Source of the DNA: Azospirillum lipoferum 4B
Lineage (GTDB): Bacteria > Pseudomonadota > Alphaproteobacteria > Azospirillales > Azospirillaceae
Length of the DNA stretch: 64,000 nucleotides
Assembly: GCF_000283655.1 (NCBI RefSeq)
Contig: NC_016587.1
Location: 186,001-250,000, forward strand
Direction of reading: 5' to 3'
The first letter of the stretch is position 1; the number at the start of each line of letters is the position of its first letter. The notes below the pieces were generated by a model. The model was not told where the DNA came from and ran no database searches. It saw only the letters and a list, made by a program, of their open reading frames with translations. Of this stretch, positions 9,928 through 18,693 are shown piece by piece. The position numbers and the translations under genes were made by a program.

Positions 9928-10818
9928 ATGAGCCGCATCCTGGATCTTGCCCAGCTGCGTTCCTTCCTGCTGATCGCGGAAGGGCGCAGCTTCGCCGAAG
10001 CCGCCGAACTGGTCGGACGCTCGCCGTCGGCCGTCAGCCTGCACATCCAGAAGCTGGAGGAGGCGGTGGGTGCCAGCATCCTCCGCCGCAATGCCCGCGG
10101 GGTGGAGCCGACGCTGGCCGGGGAGAGGCTGCTGGGCTATGCGCGGCGCCTGCTGGCGCTGAACGACGAGACGCTCGCCGCCTTCCGGCCCTCGCCGCGC
10201 CGGTCGCTGCGGATCGGCGTCACCCAGGACATCGCCGAGTCGGTCCTGCCCGCTCTGTTGCGCCGCTTCGCCGGCGAGCATCCGGAGGCCGAGTTGATCC
10301 TGCGCATCGACCGGTCGCTGGCGGTGATCGAGGCGGTGCAGGCCGGCGGCCTCGACGTCGCCGTCGCCCTGCACCGCGACACGCCGGACAATCTCGGCAC
10401 GGTGGCGGAGGAACCGATGCTGTGGATCGGGTCTGCGGATTGGCGCGACCGCATGCTGGATGCCGGGGGACTGGATGCCGGGGGATCGGATGGAGGGAGG
10501 CCGGCGGTGCCGCTTGCCCTGTTCGAGCCGCCCTGCAGCTTCCGCACGGCCGCTCTCGACGCCCTGTCCGCCAGTGGCCTGCCCCACCGGATCGCGGTGA
10601 CCAGCCCCAGCCTTGCCGGGCTGCGCGCCGCGGCGGAGGCCGGTGTCGGGCTGACCGTCCGCACCCGCCACAGCCTGACGGGACCGCTGCTCTGCGATGT
10701 CGGCAGGGCGCTGTCCCTGCCGCCGCTGCCGACCGCAGCCTTCTGTCTCTATGCCCGCCGCGACGAGGCGTGGCCGGCGCGCGACGATTTCCTGGAACTC
10801 TGCCGGCGGCTGGGCTGA
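9928..10818 (+). CDS. LysR family transcriptional regulator
   Basis: A 296-residue regulator. The winged helix-turn-helix spans about residues 5-65 (LAQLRSFLLIAEGRSFAEAA, GRSPSAVSLHIQKLEEAVGA) and is followed by a periplasmic-binding-like effector domain beginning near SLRIGVTQDIAESVLPALL. A short glycine-rich insertion (DAGGLDAGGSDGG, about residues 179-191) arises from a small DNA duplication at 10450-10490. The tautomerase gene is divergent, so this is probably its regulator. The ligand is not predictable. Confidence 0.92.
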   Translation: MSRILDLAQLRSFLLIAEGRSFAEAAELVGRSPSAVSLHIQKLEEAVGASILRRNARGVEPTLAGERLLGYARRLLALNDETLAAFRPSPRRSLRIGVTQDIAESVLPALLRRFAGEHPEAELILRIDRSLAVIEAVQAGGLDVAVALHRDTPDNLGTVAEEPMLWIGSADWRDRMLDAGGLDAGGSDGGRPAVPLALFEPPCSFRTAALDALSASGLPHRIAVTSPSLAGLRAAAEAGVGLTVRTRHSLTGPLLCDVGRALSLPPLPTAAFCLYARRDEAWPARDDFLELCRRLG

Positions 10819-10831
10819 GAAGCCGTCCTTC

Positions 10832-12031
10832 TCACCCGAACAGGTCGAGTTCCGGATCGGGCGCGGTTTCCGGGTGGGTGAGGTCGGTGCAGCCGATGCC
10901 GATCAGGCGGAAGGCGCGGCCGTCCACCTCGCGTTCCAGCAGGGCGATGCCGGCGGCGAGGATCGTCTCGGCCGAGCGGGTCGGCTCCACCCGGCGGGAG
11001 CGGGTCAGCTGCTGGAAATCCTTGGTCTTCAGCTTCAGCACCACGCTGCGGCCCAGCAGCCCTTCGCGCTCCAGCCGGCGGGCGACCTTGTCGGCCAGCG
11101 GGCGCAGCTCCTGCGCCAGGGCGGGCAGGGTGGTGACGTCCCAGTCGAAGGTTTCCTCCGACGAGATGCTCTTGCTCGGCGAATCGGGCTGGACCCGGCG
11201 GGAATCCTCGCCGCGGGCATAGTTGAACAGCACCCGGCCCATGGCGCCGTAGCGCTTGACCAGCCAATGCTCGTCCTTGTCCTGCAAATCGCCGACGCGG
11301 GTGATGCCGTCGGCGAACAGCTTGCGCTCCAGCGCCGGGCCGACGCCCCACAGGATGGTGACCCGCTTGGGCGCCAGGAAGCCCGCCGCCTCCGCCCGGC
11401 CCAGCGCGGAGAAGCCGCGCGGCTTGTCGAGGTCCGAGGCGATCTTCGCCAGCAGCTTGTTGTAGCTGAGGCCGATGGAGGCGGTGATGCGCAGCTCCTG
11501 CTCGAAGCGGCGGACGATCTCCACCAGCGCCTGGGCCGGGCTGATGCTGAGCCGCTCCTCCACGCCGGTGAGGTCGAGATAGGCCTCGTCGATGCTGATC
11601 GGCTCCACCAGGGGGGTGAAGGCCTCCATGATCGCGCGGGCCCGATGGCCGACCTCTTTGTACTTGGCGATGTCCGGGCGGATGATTGTGGCGTCGGGGC
11701 AGCGGTCCAGCGCCTCGCGGATCGTCATGGCGGAGCGGACGCCCGACATCCGCGCGACATAGCAGCAGGCGGCGACCACCCCGCGATGGTCGTCGCCGCC
11801 GACGATCACCGGCCGGCTCGCCAGTTCCGGCCGGTCGCGCTTCTCCACCGTGGCATAGAAGCTGTCGCAGTCGATGTGGCCGATGGACAGGCTGTGCAGC
11901 TCCGCATGGCGGAACAGCCGCCGGCTGCCGCATTTCGGGCAGCGCGTGACGTCACCCGATCCTGCGCTTGATGGGGCGGCGGCGCAGTCGCGGCAGACGC
12001 TGGGCGGGGGCGCGGTCATTTGCACTGGCAC
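10832..12031 (-). CDS. dinB: DNA polymerase IV with N-terminal zinc-ribbon-like segment
   Basis: A Y-family translesion polymerase of about 399 residues. Catalytic motifs are IGHIDCDSFYATVEKRD near residue 50 and SIDEAYLDLTG. The C-terminus ends ELDLFG, which fits a beta-clamp binding motif. Before the polymerase core there are about 45 extra residues with CRDC and CPKC pairs, probably a zinc ribbon, seen in some alphaproteobacterial DinB proteins. The start is either GTG at 12031 or ATG at 12019; neither has a good ribosome site. I found no LexA-type GTTC repeat directly upstream. It acts in damage-tolerant DNA synthesis. Confidence 0.93.
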   Translation of the reverse strand: MPVQMTAPPPSVCRDCAAAPSSAGSGDVTRCPKCGSRRLFRHAELHSLSIGHIDCDSFYATVEKRDRPELASRPVIVGGDDHRGVVAACCYVARMSGVRSAMTIREALDRCPDATIIRPDIAKYKEVGHRARAIMEAFTPLVEPISIDEAYLDLTGVEERLSISPAQALVEIVRRFEQELRITASIGLSYNKLLAKIASDLDKPRGFSALGRAEAAGFLAPKRVTILWGVGPALERKLFADGITRVGDLQDKDEHWLVKRYGAMGRVLFNYARGEDSRRVQPDSPSKSISSEETFDWDVTTLPALAQELRPLADKVARRLEREGLLGRSVVLKLKTKDFQQLTRSRRVEPTRSAETILAAGIALLEREVDGRAFRLIGIGCTDLTHPETAPDPELDLFG

Positions 12032-12136
12032 TCTGGCTTCAGGTGCAGAAGGGCCACTTTATCAAAGGGCGGATGCCGCGGCCAGGGGTAAGCACATATA
12101 GTGAACGGAGCGTGGTGCGCCAGAGCACCTGACTGT

Positions 12137-12688
12137 TCACTTCCTGCGTTTGCCGTCCGCAACTTGGGGAGGCTGGGAGGGGGGCTGACTGCGCCGTGCC
12201 TGCTTCCAGGCATTGATGAAGGCCGGAACAAGGCCAAGGGCGCTTGCCCCAACCAGAGCAAGTGCAACCTGCTCATGGCCGGTGACCGCACAGAAGATCG
12301 CGCCGATTATCAAGCCGGCAGCTATCAGGAAGCCAAAGCAGAGACCCCAGAATGAATTTCTGGCCTGCGAGTGGATCGCGGTTCTTTCCCAATGGATCTG
12401 GTGGTCGAGCTGGCGCTCTGCCATCGATAACATGCGCTCCGCAGCGCCGGGCACGATCTCTTCATATTGTCGAAGCAATGCGGGCGGCGGCATGGGGCCT
12501 TCGAAACGCTCATGCCTTTCAAGGATGCTTACGACGGCGGCACTGGCCTCTTCGGCCTTTTCTGGCCCGAGCATTCCTTCAAGGACCTGCTCGATTGTGT
12601 TTTCCAACGGCTCTGGAACAGGAAACGCTCCCTGCTGGGCAGAAGGCGCTTTCGTTGAAGCGGTCTTTTGATTTTTTTGATTGGGCAT
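12137..12688 (-). CDS. DUF2335-like membrane protein
   Basis: A 183-residue protein with a polar N-terminal half containing the DUF2335-like block RQYEEIVPGAAERMLSMAE, followed by two hydrophobic segments (GLCFGFLIAAGLIIGAIFCA and ALALVGASALGLVPAFINAW) and a basic tail. Starts at 12688 or 12691 (tandem ATG codons) are possible; neither has a strong ribosome site, and GTG at 12730 would overlap the upstream gene. It lies 16 bp after the small gene at 12705-12947 and is probably co-transcribed. Base composition is visibly lower in GC than the flanking genes, including T-runs, which suggests transfer. DUF2335 proteins have no firmly known function, and several sit in mobile regions. Confidence 0.7.
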   Translation of the reverse strand: MPNQKNQKTASTKAPSAQQGAFPVPEPLENTIEQVLEGMLGPEKAEEASAAVVSILERHERFEGPMPPPALLRQYEEIVPGAAERMLSMAERQLDHQIHWERTAIHSQARNSFWGLCFGFLIAAGLIIGAIFCAVTGHEQVALALVGASALGLVPAFINAWKQARRSQPPSQPPQVADGKRRK

Positions 12689-12704
12689 CATGGGGGCGAT
12701 GGCG

Positions 12705-12947
12705 TCAGAAGGCCTGCCCGTCCCGTTCACGCCGCATCACTGTGCGAACATGATCTCCAACCGCCCGCCAGCTGCCGCGAATGCCCTCACCGCTGTAGCG
12801 CGGTGGGTTGAATTCGGTTGGTCCGAGCAACGTCATCGCACCCAGCCCCATGACGAGACCGGACCAGAATGCGTGGCCAGCTTTCGGTGTCGCCGACGCA
12901 CGGTCTTCCCGTTGCCTACGATACACGGCTTTCTTGCTGTTCCCCAC
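12705..12947 (-). CDS. Small hypothetical protein upstream of the DUF2335 gene
   Basis: About 80 residues: a basic N-terminus (GNSKKAVYRRQRED), one hydrophobic segment (FWSGLVMGLGAMTLLG) and a short C-terminal region ending DHVRTVMRRERDGQAF. I prefer GTG at 12947 because GGGGAGG lies 5 bp before it, while ATG at 12965, six codons upstream, has no ribosome site. The protein would be a small single-span membrane protein. I do not recognise a family. Its gene runs into the DUF2335 gene, so the two probably act together. Confidence 0.55.
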   Translation of the reverse strand: MGNSKKAVYRRQREDRASATPKAGHAFWSGLVMGLGAMTLLGPTEFNPPRYSGEGIRGSWRAVGDHVRTVMRRERDGQAF

Positions 12948-13118
12948 GACATCCTCCCCGCTCATCGAGCGTCACATCATGCCATGTGCCTCAATGCGTC
13001 TCAACGCGTCATAACATGACACGCTATAACAGATGGATGCGCAGGGTGGTTATGGCAATCTGCACGAACATGCTGTCGGCTTGGCGTATGCAAGTTACTT
13101 TCAGGCGCCTGCCACTCC

Positions 13119-13814
13119 TCACCGCAGCACGTTGCCGCCCACCGCCAGCCGGCCGGCGACCACGGCGGCCTGGGTGCGGCTGACCACGTTCAGTTTGCGC
13201 AGGATGCTGGAGACATGGACCTTCACCGTCTGCTCCGACACGTTCAGCTCGCCGGCGATCTGCTTGTTCAGCTTGCCGTCGACGATCATGGTCAGGATGC
13301 GCAGCTGCTGCGGCGACAGCGAGGCGAAGCGGCGGGCGGATTCTGCCTCGTCGGCTTCGGATGAGGCGGCGGACAGCGGCGGCGCCCAGGTCTCGCCCGA
13401 CAGGATGGCGCGGATGGCGTCGGCCATCGCCGGCATCGACAATGATTTCGGGATGTAGCCCGAGGCGCCATAGGCCAGCGCCCGGCGGATGGTGTCGGAG
13501 TCCTGAAGCGCCGACAGGATGGCGACCGGCACGGTCGGGTGGTGGGCCAGCATCATGAACAGGCCGGCGAAGCCGTGGGTGCCGGGCATGTTGAGGTCGA
13601 GCAGCACGAGGTCGATGTCGGCCGGCCGCTGTCCCACCGCGGTCATCACCGAGTCGAGGTCCGGGCATTCGATCACCCGCACCTCCGGCATCGCCTTGCC
13701 CAGCGCGTCGCGCAGTGCCGCCTGCACCAGCGGGTGGTCGTCGCCGATGACGATGGTCGTTCCGTCGCCGGCCGTTGCTTCGGTCGCTGCGCCCGCCGCG
13801 CTGTCCTCGCCCAT
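13119..13814 (-). CDS. LuxR/NarL-type response regulator
   Basis: A 231-residue regulator with a receiver domain at about residues 20-140 (acidic pocket GDDHPLVQAALRDAL, phospho-acceptor Asp in VLLDLNMPG, Lys in GYIPKSLS) and a LuxR-type DNA-binding domain (LSPQQLRILTMIVDGKLNKQ, AGELNVSEQTVKVHVSSILR). It lies 52 bp downstream of the hybrid sensor kinase gene on the same strand. The pair looks like the CrbS/CrbR system that switches on acetate assimilation in gamma-proteobacteria. The partner assignment is strong; the acetate role is inference. Confidence 0.9.
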   Translation of the reverse strand: MGEDSAAGAATEATAGDGTTIVIGDDHPLVQAALRDALGKAMPEVRVIECPDLDSVMTAVGQRPADIDLVLLDLNMPGTHGFAGLFMMLAHHPTVPVAILSALQDSDTIRRALAYGASGYIPKSLSMPAMADAIRAILSGETWAPPLSAASSEADEAESARRFASLSPQQLRILTMIVDGKLNKQIAGELNVSEQTVKVHVSSILRKLNVVSRTQAAVVAGRLAVGGNVLR

Positions 13815-13866
13815 GGCCTTCGTATCCCCCCATTCGCGGCCGTCCGGCTTTTTTCCGGTTCCGGCC

Positions 13867-16800
13867 TTACCGTTCGGCCACCGCAGACGTCTGCAGGGCC
13901 GCCCCGTTCAGGAAGCGGCGCAGCGACGCCGGCTTCACCGGTTTGTAGAGCACGCCGCAGCCGCACCGCTCCGCCTCGGCCCGCACCGCTTCGGACCGGT
14001 CGGCGGTCAGCAGCAGCCCCTTGACCGGACGGCCCCACAATTCCCGCAACCGCTGCAGAACCGCAAGCCCCGTCTGCCCTCCGCCTACGTGATAATCCAC
14101 GCAGACCACATCTGGAAGTGTGCCGTCGAAGGGGGCGAGCGCCGCCAGCGCGCCGGCCACGTCCGACGCCGTCGCCACCCGGCAGCCCCATTGGCCGAGC
14201 AGGGCGCGCAGGCCGGCCAGGATCGGCTCTTCATTGTCGATGCACAGCACCAGCAGCCCGGCCGACAGGGCGGCGGGGACGGTGACCGGGCGGGCGACCG
14301 GGGCGGCGCGCGCCTGCTCCATCGGCACCTCCACCGCGAAGCCGGTGCCGCGCCCGACGATGGAGTGCAGAGTCACCCGATGGCCGAGCAGCCGGGCGAT
14401 GCGATCGACGATGGCAAGGCCGAGGCCCAGCCCCTTGTCGGCCGGGTCGCCGCCGCCATCCGCGCCGCCCAGCCGGCGGAACTCCTCGAACACCTCGCGC
14501 CGCTTGGCCTCGGGGATGCCGGGGCCGGTGTCCCACACCTCGATGCGCAGGCGGTCGCCCCCCAGAGAATTGTTATGGGTTGGATCGCGGCGGCGCCGGC
14601 AGCCCAGCAGCACCCGGCCCTTGGGCGTGTAGCGGATGGCGTTGGACAGGAAATTCTGCAGCACCCGGCGCAGCAGCTGCGGGTCCGACCGCACCACCGC
14701 ACCGCAGCCGACCACCTTCAACGTCAGCCCGCGTTCCTGCGCCAGGGCGGAGAACTCCACCCCAAGTCCGCCCAGCAATTCGTCGATGGCGAAGCTGCGC
14801 ATCTGCACCCGGACATTGCCGGCATCCAGCGAGGAGATGTCGAGCAGCCCGCCCAGCAGCATCTCGGTGGAGCGCAGGGCGGCGGCGGCATTGTCGATCA
14901 TGCCGCATTCGGACACCCGCTGCTCCACCGTCGGCAGGGGAACGCGGATGCTTTCCTCCAGCGCCGAGACGAACAGGCGGGCGGCGTTCAGCGGCTGCAG
15001 CAGGTCGTGGCTGGCGGCGGCGAGGAAGCGGGTCTTGCTGGCATTGGCCGCCTCCGCCTCCGCCTTGGCCTGCTGCAGGGCGTCGGTGCGCTCCTGCACC
15101 CGGTGCTCCAGGCTTTCGTTGGCCTCGCGCAGGGCCTCGGCGGCGCGGTAGCGCTCGGTCACGTCGGTGTAGGTGGAGACGTAGCCGCCCTCCGGCAGCG
15201 GGTTGGCGACGATCTCCAGCACCGTGCCGTCGGGCCGGCGCCGCTCGTAGCGGTAGGGCCATTGCAGGTTGGCGGTGTCGCGGTTGATCAGCAGCGCCTT
15301 CATGTCGTGGGCGCTGTATTCGCCGCGCCGCTCGTTGAAGCGGATCAGGTCGGCGAAGGGCACGCCCACCCGCACCATGTCCGCCGGCAGGTCGAGCAGT
15401 TCCAGGTAGCGGTGGTTCCAGGCGGCGATGCGGTGGTCGGCGTCGATCACGCAGATGCCCTGGCCGATGTTCTCCAGCGTCGCCTGCAGCAGCTTGCGGT
15501 TGAAGCGCAGCGCCTCCGACGCCTCGTCCAGCATCGCCATGGCGTCGCCGCGCGACAGCGACCGCCCCTGGAGCGAGGCCGCCATCACCACCCGCGCCGA
15601 CGCGGCACCGATGGCGCCGGCGATCAGCGTCTCGGTGAAGCGGACGGCGTCGAGGTCGGCCGGTCCTGCCTCGCCCTTGCGGCCGGCGGCATAGGCGTCG
15701 AAGGCGGCGTTGCCGCGTTCCGCCCCGACGAAGCGGATGGCGAGCGCCCGCAGGTCGGCCAGCTTGGCGAGCGCCTGGGGGGTGTCGTCGTCGTCCTGGT
15801 CGGCGGTGGCGGTGGTGTAGAAGACGGCCTGCGTGCGCTCCACCGCGCTGGGCCGGGCGAGCAGCGATCCGGCGACGAAGGCGATCAGGTTGGCGAGCAG
15901 GCTCCACAGGCTGGCGTGGGAGATCGGGTCCAGCCCCTCGATGCCGAACAGCGCCTGCGGCCGCAGCCAGCCGATGCCCCAGGGACCGACATCGAACAGC
16001 GCGTCGGGCACCGGGACGATGCGGGCCATCGACGGCACCAGCAGGGTGTAGACCCACAGCAGGAAGCCGGCGCCCAGCCCCGCCAGCGCCCCCACCCGGT
16101 TGGCCCGCGGCCAGTAGAGCCCGCCGAAGAAGGCCGGCCCGAACTGGGCCACCGCGACGAAGGAGAGGAGGCCGATGACGGTCAGCGGATAGTCGCGGTC
16201 GACCAGCCGGTGCATCACATAGGCCAGCAGCAGGATGCCCAGCACCGACAGCCGCCGCACCAGCAGCAGCGTGCCGACCATGTCGCGCCGGCCGACGCGG
16301 GCGGCGAAGCGCGGTCGGCTGAGCAGCAGCGGCATCGCCACGTCGTTGCACAGCATGGTGCTGAGCGACACCGCGGCGACGATGACCATGCCGGTCGCCG
16401 CCGACAGGCCGCCGATGAAGGACAGCAGGCTGAAACCGCTGGCTCCCGCCGCGATGGGCAGGGTGATCATGAAGGTATCGGGGTTGATCCCGTCGCCGAA
16501 GGTGACGAGGCCTGCCACCGCGATGGGGATCATCAGCGCGCTGAGCGCGACCAGATAGGTCGGATACATCCAGGCGGCGGCGCGCAGATGGCGGGGATTG
16601 TCGTTCTCCACCGTCATCACATGGTACATCTGCGGCAGGCAGAGGAAGGCGATGATCGAGATCGCCGTGTTCGACCACCAGGTCGGATCGGAAAAGCTGG
16701 GCGACAGCAGCGGTTCCGCCTGCGGCCGGGCGATCAGGTCGGTGTAGCCGTCGAACATGCCCCAGACGATGAAGGCCGCCACCGCCAGGAAGACGGTCAG

Positions 16801-17424
16801 CTTCACCAGACTTTCGAAGGCGATGGCCAGCATCAGGCCGCGGTGATGTTCGCTGGCGTTTATGTGGCGGACGCCGAACAGGATGGTGAAGACCGCCATC
16901 GACAGCGCCACCGCGAAGGCGGTGTCGCCCCAGATCGGCGGCGGCAGGGCCGCCGGAGAGGCCAGCGAGGGCGCGGTCAGCACGTCGAAGCTGGCGGCAA
17001 CCGCCTTCAGCTGGAGCGCGATGTAGGGCAGCACGCCGACCAGCGCCGTCAGCGTCACCAGCGCCGCCACCGCCTGGCTCTTGCCATAGCGGGCGCCGAT
17101 GAAGTCGGCGATGGAGGTGACGTTCTGCGCCTTGGTGATGGCGATGATCTTGGTCAGCACCGGCCTCGCCGCCAGCAGCAGGATCATCGGCGCCAGATAG
17201 ATCGGCAGGAAATCGAAGCCGCTGGCCGACGCCCGCCCGACCGACCCGTAGAAGCTCCAGCTCGTGTTGTAGATGCAGAGCGTCAGGGCATAGAGAATGC
17301 CGGCCGCGCGCGGGGAGGACAGCACCAGCGTTCCGCCCGCGGTGCGCCGGTCGCCCCACCAGGCGATGGCGAACAGAACGCCCAGATAGGCCGCCGACAC
17401 GGCCAGGACCAGCCAACTCTGCAC
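13867..17424 (-). CDS. SLC5-domain hybrid sensor histidine kinase (CrbS-like)
   Basis: An 1185-residue membrane kinase. The first about 480 residues form a sodium/solute symporter (SLC5) domain with many helices, for example TLCIYNTSWSFYGSVGRASA and IADFIGARYGKSQAVAALV. A linker follows, then a PAS domain near residue 645 (ENIGQGICVIDADHRIAAWN), a histidine phosphotransfer motif near 800 (AAASHDLLQPLNAARLF), the ATP-binding motif GLGLGLAIVDRI near 1000, and a C-terminal receiver with phospho-acceptor Asp in VVCVDYH. The start is GTG at 17424 with GAGAGGT upstream. The transporter-like domain probably senses or carries the signal molecule. The architecture and the downstream LuxR regulator match CrbS/CrbR; the ligand here is unknown. 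Confidence 0.9.
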   Translation of the reverse strand: MQSWLVLAVSAAYLGVLFAIAWWGDRRTAGGTLVLSSPRAAGILYALTLCIYNTSWSFYGSVGRASASGFDFLPIYLAPMILLLAARPVLTKIIAITKAQNVTSIADFIGARYGKSQAVAALVTLTALVGVLPYIALQLKAVAASFDVLTAPSLASPAALPPPIWGDTAFAVALSMAVFTILFGVRHINASEHHRGLMLAIAFESLVKLTVFLAVAAFIVWGMFDGYTDLIARPQAEPLLSPSFSDPTWWSNTAISIIAFLCLPQMYHVMTVENDNPRHLRAAAWMYPTYLVALSALMIPIAVAGLVTFGDGINPDTFMITLPIAAGASGFSLLSFIGGLSAATGMVIVAAVSLSTMLCNDVAMPLLLSRPRFAARVGRRDMVGTLLLVRRLSVLGILLLAYVMHRLVDRDYPLTVIGLLSFVAVAQFGPAFFGGLYWPRANRVGALAGLGAGFLLWVYTLLVPSMARIVPVPDALFDVGPWGIGWLRPQALFGIEGLDPISHASLWSLLANLIAFVAGSLLARPSAVERTQAVFYTTATADQDDDDTPQALAKLADLRALAIRFVGAERGNAAFDAYAAGRKGEAGPADLDAVRFTETLIAGAIGAASARVVMAASLQGRSLSRGDAMAMLDEASEALRFNRKLLQATLENIGQGICVIDADHRIAAWNHRYLELLDLPADMVRVGVPFADLIRFNERRGEYSAHDMKALLINRDTANLQWPYRYERRRPDGTVLEIVANPLPEGGYVSTYTDVTERYRAAEALREANESLEHRVQERTDALQQAKAEAEAANASKTRFLAAASHDLLQPLNAARLFVSALEESIRVPLPTVEQRVSECGMIDNAAAALRSTEMLLGGLLDISSLDAGNVRVQMRSFAIDELLGGLGVEFSALAQERGLTLKVVGCGAVVRSDPQLLRRVLQNFLSNAIRYTPKGRVLLGCRRRRDPTHNNSLGGDRLRIEVWDTGPGIPEAKRREVFEEFRRLGGADGGGDPADKGLGLGLAIVDRIARLLGHRVTLHSIVGRGTGFAVEVPMEQARAAPVARPVTVPAALSAGLLVLCIDNEEPILAGLRALLGQWGCRVATASDVAGALAALAPFDGTLPDVVCVDYHVGGGQTGLAVLQRLRELWGRPVKGLLLTADRSEAVRAEAERCGCGVLYKPVKPASLRRFLNGAALQTSAVAER

Positions 17425-17694
17425 GACCGACGGACCTCTCGGGAGGGAGGGGAGGGGGAACGGAACGGGGGATGGAAAAGCCGGCAGACCCTATCCCAAT
17501 CGCCCCGCCGGCAACAATGGCCGGCGGTCCGCGGCTGGAACGATCGGGGGTCTCCGTCGGTTTACTGCGTCGCCGCCGCTGGGAAAGCGTCGCGAAAAGC
17601 CCAATCTGTGGCAAGATGGCTTATCGTGAACGAGCCCGGCCCTCGGTGCCGGACCCGGTGCGTGGCCTGAAACGGAAGACGGACACCCAACAGA

Positions 17695-17943
17695 ATGCTG
17701 ATAGACGCCTATTTGGGGTTCCGGGTCGGGGACATGGTCCTGGATCGCGCGGAGCTTGCCGCCGGTACCGCCACCATCAAGGAGATCCACGTCGTCCCGT
17801 GCGACTGGGCGCATGGCCTGACCGGCATCGCCGTCATGGAGAATGGCGCCGAGCGCTTCATCGTCCAGCTGAAGAAGGTGCGCCCGACCGAAGAGGTCGA
17901 GACCGAAAGCAACATCCGCCCCCTGCGCCACCGCGCGCGCTGA
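17695..17943 (+). CDS. Small conserved-looking hypothetical protein
   Basis: An 82-residue soluble protein, MLIDAYLGFRVGDMVLDRAE at the start and a basic end (IRPLRHRAR). The central HVVPCDWAHGLTGIAVMENG and FIVQLKKVRPTEEVE look like a small beta-rich fold. The codon pattern is that of a real gene, and a good rho-independent terminator follows 40 bp after the stop. It is divergent from the SLC5 kinase gene across a 270-bp gap that must hold both promoters. I recognise no family and propose no function. Confidence 0.7.
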   Translation: MLIDAYLGFRVGDMVLDRAELAAGTATIKEIHVVPCDWAHGLTGIAVMENGAERFIVQLKKVRPTEEVETESNIRPLRHRAR

Positions 17944-17982
17944 GCGGAACGATAGTGCGCTGAAGACGGCCTGAGAACGGTG

Positions 17983-18023
17983 AGGCCCGCCGCCCCGGAT
18001 CGGAGCGGCGGGCCTTCGTTTTC
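17983..18023 (+). terminator. Rho-independent terminator
   Basis: The stem AGGCCCGCCGC (17983-17993) pairs perfectly with GCGGCGGGCCT (18005-18015) around an 11-nt loop and is followed by TCGTTTTC. It ends the small gene at 17695-17943. It may also serve the convergent gene ending at 18061. Confidence 0.85.
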
Positions 18024-18060
18024 AGGCGATGACTGCGCTGGCCGGGGAGCCGGGGCGGCG

Positions 18061-18351
18061 TCAGTGGCGCAGCTGGACGCGTCCGCCGCCCATGCGCGCG
18101 TCGTCGACGCGGGCGATGGCGGGCAGGCCGCGCAGGAAGGCGGCGCCGGTGTCGGTCGCCTCGAACAGGACATGGCCCTGGCGGTCCTGGCCGCGCAGGC
18201 GCGCCTCGGTCGCCATGCCGGCATTGCGGACGGCGGCCGACAGCTCGGACACGGCCTTCCAGATGCGGGCACGGTGTTCGGCGGCGCTGGAACAGCCGGA
18301 GGAATCCGCGACGGCCAGCGTTACGGTAAAGGAATGAAGCTCGATCGCCAT
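18061..18351 (-). CDS. Small hypothetical protein
   Basis: A 96-residue soluble protein beginning MAIELHSFTVTLAVADSSGC. It is rich in alanine and arginine, with a helical middle (AEHRARIWKAVSELSAAVRN) and a beta-like second half (GQDRQGHVLFEATDTGAAF). ATG at 18351 is preferred because it begins the codon-biased part; ATG at 18369 is possible. The ribosome site is weak. I recognise no family and the neighbours give no clue. Confidence 0.6.
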   Translation of the reverse strand: MAIELHSFTVTLAVADSSGCSSAAEHRARIWKAVSELSAAVRNAGMATEARLRGQDRQGHVLFEATDTGAAFLRGLPAIARVDDARMGGGRVQLRH

Positions 18352-18444
18352 GGTGGCACCACGGAACATGAATTTCGGGATTGAAGCACCCGGATCGTTC
18401 CGGCCATCGGCCGGATACGGCGCCGGCCCTTGGGATCGAGAAAC

Positions 18445-18693
18445 TCAGTCGTAACGGGGAAGCTTCGACAGGACGATGTCGCTGATGAGGCCGCGGAGCT
18501 GGCTGACCGGGAGCTGTTCGACCGGCATGCGGACGGCGCGGGCGTAGGTCTCGCAAACGTGCCAGGCATGGTCGGGTTCGACCAGGATGTGCCGGGCGAG
18601 ATCTTGGTCGTCGGCGTTCGCCCGACCGGGGAGCGCCTTTTCACAGGCCAGGACGGTTTGCACCATGTCGCTGGCCAGACTGTGCAGATTCAT
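18445..18693 (-). CDS. Small hypothetical protein
   Basis: An 82-residue protein starting MNLHSLASDMVQTVLACEKA, predicted mostly helical and soluble, ending SDIVLSKLPRYD. GGGAAGGTG lies about 8 bp before the ATG at 18693, which decides the start; the frame stays open upstream to 18972 but without the expected codon pattern. No family is recognised. It lies 93 bp upstream of the hypothetical gene ending at 18061, on the same strand, and may be co-transcribed with it. Confidence 0.65.
   Translation of the reverse strand: MNLHSLASDMVQTVLACEKALPGRANADDQDLARHILVEPDHAWHVCETYARAVRMPVEQLPVSQLRGLISDIVLSKLPRYD

Noticed and set aside
9831..10091. Longer N-terminus for the tautomerase
   Set aside because: The extension is antisense to the LysR gene and would bury the catalytic proline; a strong ribosome site precedes MPIISV.
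13519..17670. A 1383-codon open frame on the plus strand opposite the SLC5 hybrid kinase
   Set aside because: It is the antisense shadow of a GC-rich gene: composition is dominated by His, Gln, Arg, Gly and Ala, with no domain motifs, while the minus strand has clear transporter and kinase motifs.
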